The position numbers were made by a program, and so were the translations under genes. From CAZHCG01 sp046484285 (lineage in GTDB: Bacteria; Myxococcota_A; Polyangia; JAAYKL01): DNA of 17,246 nucleotides. Under the pieces are notes generated by a model. That model ran no database searches, was not told where the DNA came from, and saw only the letters and a list, made by a program, of their open reading frames with translations. The stretch covers positions 1-17,246 of the forward strand of contig JAWOBP010000002.1 in the NCBI GenBank assembly GCA_046484285.1, written 5' to 3'. Shown here one piece after another: positions 6,133 through 12,633 of the stretch (positions are counted from its first letter, which is position 1; each line of letters begins with the position of its first letter).

Positions 6133-7740
6133 ATGGCGCAGAACGTGGTGGGACTCGATCTGGGAAGCCACTCGGTCAAGGCCGTGGTGCTCAGGATCGG
6201 GCTGCGGACGCGGGAGGTGACGCGCTTCGACGCCGAGCCGGTCGAGCTCGACGAGAGCGGTCGCTCCAGCCCGGAGGCGGTCTGGGAGGCGGCCGGGAGG
6301 CTGGTGCGGCGGCTGGGAGTTCGCGACGAGACGATTTACTGCGCGGTCTGCGGAGAGCACGCCACGCTGCGCAGCCTGGAGCTTCCGGTCAGCGCCGGCC
6401 GCCGCCTGGAGCAGGTGCTCGGCTTCGAGCTGGACGAGTCGCTGCCCTATGACATCGAGGGCGCGGTTTTCGACCACATCGAGCTCGGCCGCGAGGGAGA
6501 CCGGATGCGCCTGCTGGCCGCGGTGGTCCCGGCCGCGCGCGTCGGCGAGGTGATCTCGGGTCTGGCCGAGCACGATGTCGATCCGCGCGAGGTGGCGGTC
6601 GCCCCCCTGGCCTACCGCGCCGATTTCGAGCAGCCCCGGGACGGGGAGCCGGAGGTGACCGCCGTGGTCGACATCGGCCACCAGCGCACCAACGTCGCGG
6701 TGCTGTGCGACGAGGTGGTCACCGCACGCACGATTCTGCGCGGCGGCCGCGATCTGACCGCGCGGCTGGCGGCCGAGGGCGAGGTCTCCTTCGAAGAGGC
6801 GGAGCGGCACAAGATCCGCAGCGGGCTCTCCGGCCGCGTCGGCGAGATCCTGAAAGACGCGCTGCGACCTTTGCTCAGGGAGATCCGGCAGACCGCGACC
6901 GGGCACCTGGCCGCGGGCGGCAAGCGCGTCTCCAGGGTTCTGCTCTGCGGCGGCAGCTCGCGGCTGGCCGGTCTCGACCAGCTGATCGCCGACGAGATCG
7001 GCCTGCCGGTCGAGCTCCACGAGGCGCCGGTGGGCGGGCTGATGAAATCGCTCGAGTCCGGGCTCGACGGCCGGCTCGCCGTGCTGGGGCACGGGTTGGC
7101 GCGCAGCGAGGAGCTCCAGCGTTCCAGGCGCGTCAACGTGCGGCGCGGCACTTTGGCGTTCAAGGGCGACTACACTTTCCTGCGGCGCAGGCTGATCTGG
7201 ATCGCGGCCTGCGTGATGGCCGTGATATTCGCCTGGATATTCGCCAGCTACGCCGAGTACGCAGTGCTCGAAAGCGAGGCCGAGAAACAGCGAGAGCGGA
7301 TCGCCCAGATGACCGAGAAGCTGTTCGGGAAGCCGATCAGCGACCAGCAGGAGATCATCGATCAGCTCGGAGGCGGCGAGGCCGAGACACTGCCGATGCC
7401 CGACTACGACGCCTTCGACCTGGTGGTGGAGCTCTCCCGGCGCATTCCGAAATCTGTGGTCCACGACGTGGAACGGCTCGAGATCAAGCCCAAGCGCCTC
7501 TCGATGAAGGCGATCGTCGACTCCGAGCTGACCAGCGCTTCTCCCGACGCCGGGGTCAGCGAGTTCGGAATGGAGGACGGAGGCCTGGACGACACGATGG
7601 AGGTCATCGAGCCGACCGACCTGATCCGCCAGCAGCTGGCCGGCTTCGAGGCGTGCTTCAAGGACATCCGGATCGGCAAGGTGCAGACTGTCAACGAGCG
7701 GAAGCGATACCAGATGGAGATCGACAGCAAGTGTCCATGA
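6133..7740 (+). CDS. gspL: GspL-type T2SS platform protein with a PilM-like ATPase head
   Basis: GspL links the GspE ATPase to the inner membrane. In this 535-residue protein the cytoplasmic half (1-330) is an actin-like PilM-type domain. It has a phosphate-1 motif GLDLGSHSVKAV (7-18), a phosphate-2 region VVDIGHQRTNVAV (178-190) and an adenosine motif LLCGGSSRLAGL (270-281). One transmembrane helix follows (about 353-372), then a periplasmic coiled segment (SEAEKQRERIAQMTEKL) and a small C-terminal domain like PilN/GspL. The layout is thus that of a PilM-PilN fusion, which is how GspL is understood. The nucleotide-binding glycines are kept, whereas in classical enterobacterial GspL they have degenerated. 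It begins 1 base after gspK and is followed by gspM after 16 bases. The stand-alone name pilM is the alternative, but the fused C-terminus and position favour GspL. Confidence 0.87.
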   Translation: MAQNVVGLDLGSHSVKAVVLRIGLRTREVTRFDAEPVELDESGRSSPEAVWEAAGRLVRRLGVRDETIYCAVCGEHATLRSLELPVSAGRRLEQVLGFELDESLPYDIEGAVFDHIELGREGDRMRLLAAVVPAARVGEVISGLAEHDVDPREVAVAPLAYRADFEQPRDGEPEVTAVVDIGHQRTNVAVLCDEVVTARTILRGGRDLTARLAAEGEVSFEEAERHKIRSGLSGRVGEILKDALRPLLREIRQTATGHLAAGGKRVSRVLLCGGSSRLAGLDQLIADEIGLPVELHEAPVGGLMKSLESGLDGRLAVLGHGLARSEELQRSRRVNVRRGTLAFKGDYTFLRRRLIWIAACVMAVIFAWIFASYAEYAVLESEAEKQRERIAQMTEKLFGKPISDQQEIIDQLGGGEAETLPMPDYDAFDLVVELSRRIPKSVVHDVERLEIKPKRLSMKAIVDSELTSASPDAGVSEFGMEDGGLDDTMEVIEPTDLIRQQLAGFEACFKDIRIGKVQTVNERKRYQMEIDSKCP

Positions 7741-7756
7741 ACGCGGGAAACGAACG

Positions 7757-8353
7757 ATGACGTCTTTCTTTCAGAGCCTGGTGGCCGGATTGTCGGCCCG
7801 CGAGAAGCGTCTCGCGGCCGCGATGGGGGTCGTGCTGGTGGTGATGCTCGTCTCGCTGGCGGTCTTCTTCGTTCGTTCCTCGATCAGCGAGCTGAAAAGA
7901 GAGAACCGCGCGCGCGCCGAGACGACCCGCCTGCTCGAGGTGAGGGGCCCCGAGTATCGGATTCGCAAGATGCAGGGACGGCGCAGGGAGTTCGGCAAGC
8001 CGATACCGCTGCGCACCATGGTGGACCAGGTCTGCAAGAAGACCGGTCTGCCGGATCCCGACACCAAGGAGCGGCCGGACCAGCCGCACGAGGGCGGTTG
8101 GATCGAGCACGCCGTGGAGCTCTCGATGCGGCGAGTTGGTCTGGAACAGCTAACCGAGTTCATGGAGAACGTCGAGAGCAACCGGCGGCGTTTTCCGGTG
8201 GCGATCACCAAGCTCGAAATCCGCAAGCGTCGGCGCTCGGAGGACTCGTTCGACATCACGATGACGATCTCCACCTACGAGCGTTTCGAGACGGAGGAGG
8301 CCGCCGAGGGGGAAGGCGGTCGCAACGGCGAGGCGGAGAGGGGAGGTCGCTGA
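7757..8353 (+). CDS. gspM: T2SS platform protein GspM
   Basis: GspM is a small bitopic inner-membrane protein that pairs with GspL in the assembly platform. The 198-residue protein has the usual short cytoplasmic lead with LSAREKRL (12-19), matching the family's L-S-x-R-E-+-x-L pattern, then one transmembrane helix (about 20-40) and a coiled stretch (SSISELKRENRARAE). The ferredoxin-like periplasmic domain follows, including the strand-helix motif VELSMRRVGLEQLTEFMENVE near 116-136. The last ~20 residues are a Glu/Gly-rich tail not needed by the fold. The ribosome site is weak (GGGAAACG), so it may depend on coupling to gspL 16 bases upstream. Its end (GGGGAGGT) supplies the site for gspN. 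Confidence 0.85.
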   Translation: MTSFFQSLVAGLSAREKRLAAAMGVVLVVMLVSLAVFFVRSSISELKRENRARAETTRLLEVRGPEYRIRKMQGRRREFGKPIPLRTMVDQVCKKTGLPDPDTKERPDQPHEGGWIEHAVELSMRRVGLEQLTEFMENVESNRRRFPVAITKLEIRKRRRSEDSFDITMTISTYERFETEEAAEGEGGRNGEAERGGR

Positions 8354-9999
8354 TGCTGGGAGACACCGCGCGCAAGCTGCTCAAGATCGCCGGCTATCCC
8401 GCGTTTTTCGTGGTGCTGTTCCTCGTGTTCTTGATCTGGACCTTTCCCTTGGACCGCTTTCAGCCGCTCGCGGAGCACCAGCTCGGCGGCCTGCTGGATC
8501 GGGAGGTGACGATCGGAGAGCTCTCGCTGTCGCTCGGAGGAAACGTCGTGCTGTCCGACGTGCGGATCTCGGCGGCCGCCGGCGAGGCAGAGGAAAGCGA
8601 CGAGGTGGGGGAGGGGGAAGCCGGTGGGGAGGCGGCCGACGCCGGTCCGGGCGAGGAGGAGGACGGTCCGAGGGGGCCGGCCTACCTGGTCGACGAGATC
8701 GTGGTCGACATCGGCCTGCTGGCGCTGCTGTTCGGCGAGCTGGACGTGGAGGTGGAGCTGGACGCGCTCGGCGGCGAGGTGGAGCTGGCCTACTCGGGAC
8801 CGCTTCCGGGCGAGGGGCCGGGTTCGCGGATGACGGGACCGCGCGGTCGGGGAAGATCGGCAAGGCGCCCGCTGGGACCGGCGGGTCTGCCCGGAGCGCA
8901 GAGGGAGGCGCGGCCCGAAGAGGAGGAGGAAGAAGAGGAAAACGGGGAGGACGACGCCTCGTTGTCGCTGTCGGTCGTCCTGAGCGACTTGGACCTGCGC
9001 CGCCTGCACGACCTGAGGAGCGAGCTGCCCCTGCCGATTAGCGGGCGGGTCAGCGCCGAGCTGGAGATCGAGTCGAGCACGGCCCTGTTTACCGACGCCG
9101 CCGGAGAGCTGGAGATCACGATCGAGAAGCTGGTGGTCGGCAGCGAGGACGCCCAGGTCGACGTGGGGGGCATGCCGATGACCGTCGATCCGATCGAGGT
9201 CGATTCGACATCGTGCCTGGTCGCTTTCGGCGAGGGACGCGCCGAGTTCGAAGACTTCGAAATGAAGTCCGATGACATCGACATCGACGTGACAGGGACG
9301 ATCAATTTCCGCGATCCGCTTGCGAGAAGCAGGTTCGATGTGTACCTCAAGTTCCGTTTTCTCGAAGGCTACACCTCCAAGAGCGAGAAGGCCTCGATGC
9401 TGGTCGACAACCTGGCCTCCTTCAGCAGCAAGCTGCGTAGAGCCAAGCGGGACGACGGCTACTTCGGGTTTCGCTACCGCGGTCGGGTCGGCAGCGGGCG
9501 CCTGATGGCTTCCAAGAGGTTCGGCAAGGATGATCGGTCCGGTCGCCGTCGCGGCGCCAGGCCTTCGGCGCGCGGTCGCGGGGCGAGGCGGCGCTCGCCC
9601 GACGCGCTGGGTCGGGATCGGGCCGATTTGTCCGGCAAGGAGGCGCGGGAGGCGGCTTCCGGACCGGCCGATCGCAGGCCCGAGGTCCGGGAGCCGGAGC
9701 GCGAGCGGAACAGGGACGATCGGCCGAAGATCGACAAGGTCGAGCTGCGAACGCCGTTCGACCGCGCCCGGGAGCGCGCCCGAGCGCCCGCACAGGAGCC
9801 CGGGGAGGAGGAGATTCCGGCCGAAGAAGAGATTCCCGAAGAGGAGCTCGAGGAAGGCGAAGAGGCTCTCGAGGAGGGGGAGGAGCCGCCCGAGGAGGAG
9901 CCTGCCGAAGGGGAGATCGACGAGGAGGAGATTCCCGAAGAGGAGCTCGACGAGGAGGAGATTCCCGAAGAGGAGCTCGACGAGGAGGAGTACGAATGA
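8353..9999 (+). CDS. gspN: T2SS protein GspN with a long charged C-terminal extension
   Basis: The start is the ATG that overlaps the gspM stop by one base, giving 548 residues. The N-terminus has one transmembrane helix (about 15-31, AFFVVLFLVFLIWTFPL) followed by the AsmA-like beta-rich periplasmic part of the Leptospira/deltaproteobacterial GspN type: FQPLAEHQLGGLLDREVTIGELSLSL near 36-60, FGELDVEVEL, LPISGRVSAELEIES near 226-240 and DGYFGFRYRGRVGSGRL near 367-383. That last segment is where family members normally end. Here it runs on for about 160 residues: an Arg-rich block (390-480) and then a Glu-rich tail (482-548) with a 10-residue tandem repeat (DEEEIPEEEL). Two more acidic low-complexity loops interrupt the domain (73-108 and 188-200). 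Whether the extension is exported or binds something is unknown. Confidence 0.78.
   Translation: MLGDTARKLLKIAGYPAFFVVLFLVFLIWTFPLDRFQPLAEHQLGGLLDREVTIGELSLSLGGNVVLSDVRISAAAGEAEESDEVGEGEAGGEAADAGPGEEEDGPRGPAYLVDEIVVDIGLLALLFGELDVEVELDALGGEVELAYSGPLPGEGPGSRMTGPRGRGRSARRPLGPAGLPGAQREARPEEEEEEEENGEDDASLSLSVVLSDLDLRRLHDLRSELPLPISGRVSAELEIESSTALFTDAAGELEITIEKLVVGSEDAQVDVGGMPMTVDPIEVDSTSCLVAFGEGRAEFEDFEMKSDDIDIDVTGTINFRDPLARSRFDVYLKFRFLEGYTSKSEKASMLVDNLASFSSKLRRAKRDDGYFGFRYRGRVGSGRLMASKRFGKDDRSGRRRGARPSARGRGARRRSPDALGRDRADLSGKEAREAASGPADRRPEVREPERERNRDDRPKIDKVELRTPFDRARERARAPAQEPGEEEIPAEEEIPEEELEEGEEALEEGEEPPEEEPAEGEIDEEEIPEEELDEEEIPEEELDEEEYE
9919..9990 (+). repeat. 30-base tandem repeat in the 3' end of gspN
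   Basis: Two identical 30-base units lie at 9919-9948 and 9949-9978, each reading GAC GAG GAG GAG ATT CCC and then GAA GAG GAG CTC, and a partial third unit is at 9979-9990. A diverged earlier copy is visible near 9826-9850. The unit is a multiple of three, so gain or loss changes the protein by ten residues (DEEEIPEEEL) without shifting the frame. The last GAGGAGGAG (9982-9990) also lies 5 bases before the kinase ATG, so the repeat supplies that gene's ribosome site. Confidence 0.85.
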
Positions 10000-11171
10000 A
10001 GGACGGAGCAACGCCCGCCGACGAGACGGGCTCGATCGTGGTCGATCCCGATCCGCTCGCCGCGGGCTGGTCGTTCTCCTCCGAGTCGAGCTACCGGCTG
10101 ATCGAGCACCTGGGCCGCGGCGGGATGGGCGAGGTCTGGAAGGCGGAGCGCCGCAGCGCGGCCGGTCACGTCCAGCCCGTGGCGGTCAAGTTCCTCACCG
10201 ATCCCGGCTCCCAGTCCCGCTCGCTAGACGCCGAGGCGCTGCGCATGTCGCTCTTGTCGCACGACAACATCGTGCCTTTTCTGGATTCAGGAATCGACGA
10301 GGCCGGTCGTTTCTTCGTGGCGATGGCGTTCGTGGAGGGGATGGACCTGGACGGCCTGCGCGAGCTGGTCGGCGCGACCGCCGAGGCGGTCTACGGAGGC
10401 GGGGGCGGGGGCGGGATCGTCCGCATTCCCGAGCAGATCGTGGGATTCATCGTATTCATGGTGCTGCGCGCCTTGCACTACGCCCACAGCTTCGACTTCG
10501 GCCACGGCGTGATCGGCCTGATCCACCGCGACATCTCTCCGGGAAACATCCTGCTGGACGAGCGGCGGGGGTTCGTCAAGCTCTCGGACTTCGGCGTGGC
10601 GATCGCGCAGGGCGAGGAGCAGGACGGTCAGATCGCGGGCAAGGTGCCGTACATGGCTCCCGAGGTGCTGATCGAGGATCCGGTCGACGCGCGGACCGAC
10701 ATCTACGCGCTGGGCCTGGTAACCTACGAGCTGCTGACCGGCTTCAACCCCAACGTCCGGCCCCAGGTGCTGGGCAGCGTGATCGGTACGATCACCGAGG
10801 TGATGCTCTCGCTCGAGAGGCCGCTGGTTCCCCCGCACGAGGTGGTCGAGGGGATCGACCCGAAATGCTCTCGAATCGTGGAGCGGATGCTGGCGCGGCG
10901 ACCCGAGGATCGCTACCAGTCGGCTGTCGAGGCGCTGGGCGAGATGAGCGTGCTGCTTTTCGAGCGCGGCTTCGGTCCCACCACCTCCAGCCTGGCCAGC
11001 TACTTCCGGCTGCTGCGCGATCCCGACTGCGAGCCGGACTCGCGCACGCGGCAGACGCTGAGGTTCCTGGACTGGGAAGGCTGCGGAGCGAGAGCGGTGC
11101 GCCCCGAGTGGAGGCTGACCGAAACGGCCCGCCGCGCCTTGGAGGCCGGCGACAACCCGGCCCGGGGGTAA
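9996..11171 (+). CDS. Cytoplasmic Hanks-type serine/threonine protein kinase
   Basis: A 391-residue kinase that transfers phosphate from ATP to Ser/Thr of protein targets. All catalytic elements are intact: glycine loop GRGGMGEV (40-47), VAVK with Lys65, the helix-C Glu80 in LDAEALRM, HRDISPGN with Asp179 and Asn184, DFG at 198-200 and APE at 221-223, followed by DARTDIYALGLVTYELLTG. A run of seven glycines (134-140) lies between lobe motifs. There is no transmembrane segment and no obvious sensor domain; about 110 residues follow the core. The ATG overlaps the gspN stop (ATGA), so it is almost certainly translated with the T2SS operon. It has no partner phosphatase here. Substrates are not indicated by the sequence; T2SS proteins or the regulator downstream are candidates by proximity only. 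Confidence 0.93.
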   Translation: MKDGATPADETGSIVVDPDPLAAGWSFSSESSYRLIEHLGRGGMGEVWKAERRSAAGHVQPVAVKFLTDPGSQSRSLDAEALRMSLLSHDNIVPFLDSGIDEAGRFFVAMAFVEGMDLDGLRELVGATAEAVYGGGGGGGIVRIPEQIVGFIVFMVLRALHYAHSFDFGHGVIGLIHRDISPGNILLDERRGFVKLSDFGVAIAQGEEQDGQIAGKVPYMAPEVLIEDPVDARTDIYALGLVTYELLTGFNPNVRPQVLGSVIGTITEVMLSLERPLVPPHEVVEGIDPKCSRIVERMLARRPEDRYQSAVEALGEMSVLLFERGFGPTTSSLASYFRLLRDPDCEPDSRTRQTLRFLDWEGCGARAVRPEWRLTETARRALEAGDNPARG

Positions 11172-11215
11172 CAGGGAACCGATCACCGCCTCTATCCTGT
11201 CCGCCATCTCGGCCG

Positions 11216-11311
11216 GATCTTCGGACCAGACCCGAAGACTACGTCACCGGGCCGACCGGCACCAACGTCGCCGATCTGCTGTTCGTGATCGCAGGCCCGG
11301 AACCTGTATGA
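11216..11311 (+). pseudogene. Probable C-terminal remnant of a glycerate kinase (MOFRL domain)
   Basis: The frame ending in TGA at 11309-11311 reads DLRTRPEDYVTGPTGTN, then VADLLFVIAG and PEPV. The T-G-P-T-G-T-N-V-x-D-L signature closely matches the extreme C-terminus of MOFRL-type glycerate 2-kinases (often annotated hydroxypyruvate reductase). Nothing of the remaining ~400 residues is present: upstream in this frame lies the antisense-like third frame of the kinase gene. It is therefore a leftover 3' end, perhaps from a deletion that brought the kinase next to it. The evidence is one short motif, so chance resemblance cannot be ruled out. Confidence 0.45.
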
Positions 11312-11394
11312 TGGCCTTGCCGCCACCGACCCGCTCGCGACGGACGCGATCGCCCACCAGCTGATCGCCGGGCTGCGCTCGGCAGCGCCGGTAT

Positions 11395-11419
11395 ATTTGG
11401 TGTAAATTTTTGACCAAAT
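11395..11419. promoter_or_regulatory. Inverted repeat ATTTGGT-N11-ACCAAAT, possible operator
   Basis: Perfect 7-base arms (11395-11401 and 11413-11419) are separated by 11 bases in the AT-rich island. The right arm overlaps the TTGACC proposed as a -35 box (11410-11415). The arm length and spacing suit a dimeric regulator better than a terminator, since the stem is AT-rich and no U tract follows. No regulator is known for it. Confidence 0.35.
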
Positions 11420-11438
11420 CGTAACCGTAATAATTATT
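11410..11438 (+). promoter_or_regulatory. Candidate promoter for the HTH gene
   Basis: TTGACC at 11410-11415 is followed 17 bases later by ATTATT (11433-11438); a 15-base spacing would give TAATTA. Only the -35 is close to consensus. It lies about 45 bases before the HTH start in the only AT-rich patch of the region. A second TTGACT (11442-11447) lacks a good -10 at the right distance. Confidence 0.3.
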
Positions 11439-11448
11439 CCATTGACTT

Positions 11449-11462
11449 TCCGGGACCCCGGA
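11449..11462. promoter_or_regulatory. 14-base dyad TCCGGG-AC-CCCGGA, possible operator
   Basis: Perfect 6-base arms around a 2-base centre sit between the promoter-like elements and the HTH gene start, about 24 bases upstream of ATG 11486. The short centre excludes a stable small-loop hairpin, so a protein-binding half-site pair is more likely. Autoregulation by the adjacent HTH protein is a guess from position. Confidence 0.35.
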
Positions 11463-11485
11463 GATTACCGTCCGTATCATGCTCG

Positions 11486-11914
11486 ATGCGGGGGCGATTG
11501 CAGTCGACAGGTCGGAGCGCGAGGCCGAGCGATCCGCTGATCACTGGTCGCACCTCGACACACACACACACACACACAAGCCCCGACACTGAGCTGACCA
11601 ACAGAGAGGTTTTGGCCAGGCTGCGCGGGCTGGGCCTGCGCGAGAGCCAGGCGCGCCTGGCGGCCGAGATCGCAGAGCTGGGATTTCCCGACTACCAGCG
11701 CGTGGCCGACGCCGCGGGTATCTCGTACGGCACGGTCGTGAGCAGGCTGAGCCGCATGCGGTGCTGCCTGGGCCTCGAGAACACCTTTCAGCTGATGGTG
11801 CTGATCGCCGGCGCGGCGGCCGGCGTGCACCGTGACCCCGGATGGGCCGAGGTCACGAAATTCTTTTCCCCGAATCGAGGCGATCGGGGTATAAAGAAGG
11901 AGAGGGAACGATGA
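11486..11914 (+). CDS. Small helix-turn-helix regulator preceded by an AC tract
   Basis: The last ~105 codons encode a LuxR/sigma-region-4-like DNA-binding domain: LTNREVLARLRGLGLRE near 37-53, then a helix-turn-helix at about 56-100 whose recognition part reads VADAAGISYGTVVSRLSRM. No receiver or ligand domain is present. The residues before it contain a Thr-His run encoded by a 21-base AC repeat (11558-11578). The start is uncertain. ATG 11486 keeps the HTH in frame in this sequence but has no ribosome site and an Arg-rich, poorly biased lead. ATG 11479 opens a more coding-like frame that ends at 11592 and would join the HTH if the tract gained one unit. The TGA overlaps the next gene's ATG (ATGA), so it is coupled to the secreted protein downstream and probably controls this small cluster. 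Confidence 0.6.
   Translation: MRGRLQSTGRSARPSDPLITGRTSTHTHTHTSPDTELTNREVLARLRGLGLRESQARLAAEIAELGFPDYQRVADAAGISYGTVVSRLSRMRCCLGLENTFQLMVLIAGAAAGVHRDPGWAEVTKFFSPNRGDRGIKKERER
11558..11578 (+). repeat. AC dinucleotide microsatellite, 10.5 units
   Basis: An uninterrupted (AC)10A run lies near the 5' end of the HTH gene. Tracts of this length are prone to slippage, and a change of one unit moves the reading frame. The three possible frames have different outcomes here: the present length is open from ATG 11486, one extra unit is open from ATG 11479, and one fewer has no upstream start. Confidence 0.95.
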
Positions 11915-12624
11915 AGAAGCTGACGACGACACTGGTGAGCGCCCTGGGAGTGCTGCTCCTGGCGAGCGGCGCCTGGGCGGGGGACTTCGAGGCGCAGGAG
12001 GTCACGGAGAACGTCGACTGGGAGGAGGCGATCGAGTGGGCCGAGCTGGTCGACTGGCACTACGAGCAGGGCGAGACCTGGCTGACCTACTACGACGACC
12101 TGCAAGGCGTGATGTGGTCGCAGCCCGAGAGCGCGACAAAGGAGCAGGTGCTGGAGTACCTGACGGCCGACAGGGACGAACGATCGAGGCTCTATATTTG
12201 TGTCGTAATATGGCCGGTCCCTCACTACGTTCTGCTCGACGATGGAGAAGGCTACCAGCTGAAGCTCTGGAACAGCGATTTTCAACGCACCTACAGCTCT
12301 GCGTACCGCAGAGAATGGACCAGCGGTACATATGCCATTGGCACCAGTGGCAGCGGTTGCGTGAAAAGCTGGGTCAGAACGAACTCCGACTACTGCGACG
12401 ACTACAGCAACAAGCTTTACACCCCGGACGACCAGCCGAATCCCTTTACACCCGACAATTCAGGTTGCCAGAAATGGGCCACCAAGTACTACCACCATTG
12501 TGCCGATTGGCCGGAAGACGAATGGGAATACGGCTCCGGAACCTACTACCTGTCCAGACACCAGTTCTATGCCTGCGACGCCAATCGGGCCGTGTTCCTC
12601 AAGCTCGTTTTTGGTCCACAATAA
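11911..12624 (+). CDS. Secreted six-cysteine protein of unknown function
   Basis: I do not recognise this 237-residue protein. It has a clear Sec signal peptide, with MKK, a hydrophobic core and AWA|GDF giving cleavage after Ala23. The mature part opens with an acidic Trp-rich segment (DWEEAIEWAELVDWHYEQGETW, in two pieces near 36-57) and then a Tyr-rich domain with six Cys (97, 150, 162, 186, 197, 222). An even number suggests disulphides in the periplasm or outside the cell. No catalytic motif is visible. AAGGAGAG lies 9 bases before the ATG, and the start overlaps the HTH stop. Bases about 12185-12610 are lower in GC with more A/T-ending codons than the flanking genes, which may point to acquisition. 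A lipoprotein gene follows 9 bases later, so the two are probably one transcript. Confidence 0.8.
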   Translation: MKKLTTTLVSALGVLLLASGAWAGDFEAQEVTENVDWEEAIEWAELVDWHYEQGETWLTYYDDLQGVMWSQPESATKEQVLEYLTADRDERSRLYICVVIWPVPHYVLLDDGEGYQLKLWNSDFQRTYSSAYRREWTSGTYAIGTSGSGCVKSWVRTNSDYCDDYSNKLYTPDDQPNPFTPDNSGCQKWATKYYHHCADWPEDEWEYGSGTYYLSRHQFYACDANRAVFLKLVFGPQ

Positions 12625-12633
12625 GGGAGTTAG

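Larger units (their letters stand above)
11172..11485. other. 314-base gap between the kinase and the HTH gene
   Basis: No intact gene is visible. The left half holds remnants of coding sequence in two frames (see the MOFRL-like entry, and a second open stretch 11289-11405 ending in TAA that I cannot assign). Bases about 11395-11440 are an AT-rich island that stands out from the very GC-rich surroundings and carry promoter-like and dyad elements. No clear intrinsic terminator follows the kinase. A minus-strand frame across 11244-11480 has no recognisable content or coding bias. Confidence 0.6.

Noticed and set aside
4833..9999. Several long minus-strand or third-frame open frames opposite gspK, gspL and gspN
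   Set aside because: Composition is that of mirror frames in GC-rich DNA, and each lies over a gene with clear family motifs.
9530..11200. Plus-strand open frame overlapping gspN and the kinase
   Set aside because: Arg/Gly-rich out-of-frame translation; only its last part beyond the kinase stop (from about 11216) shows a family motif and is listed separately.
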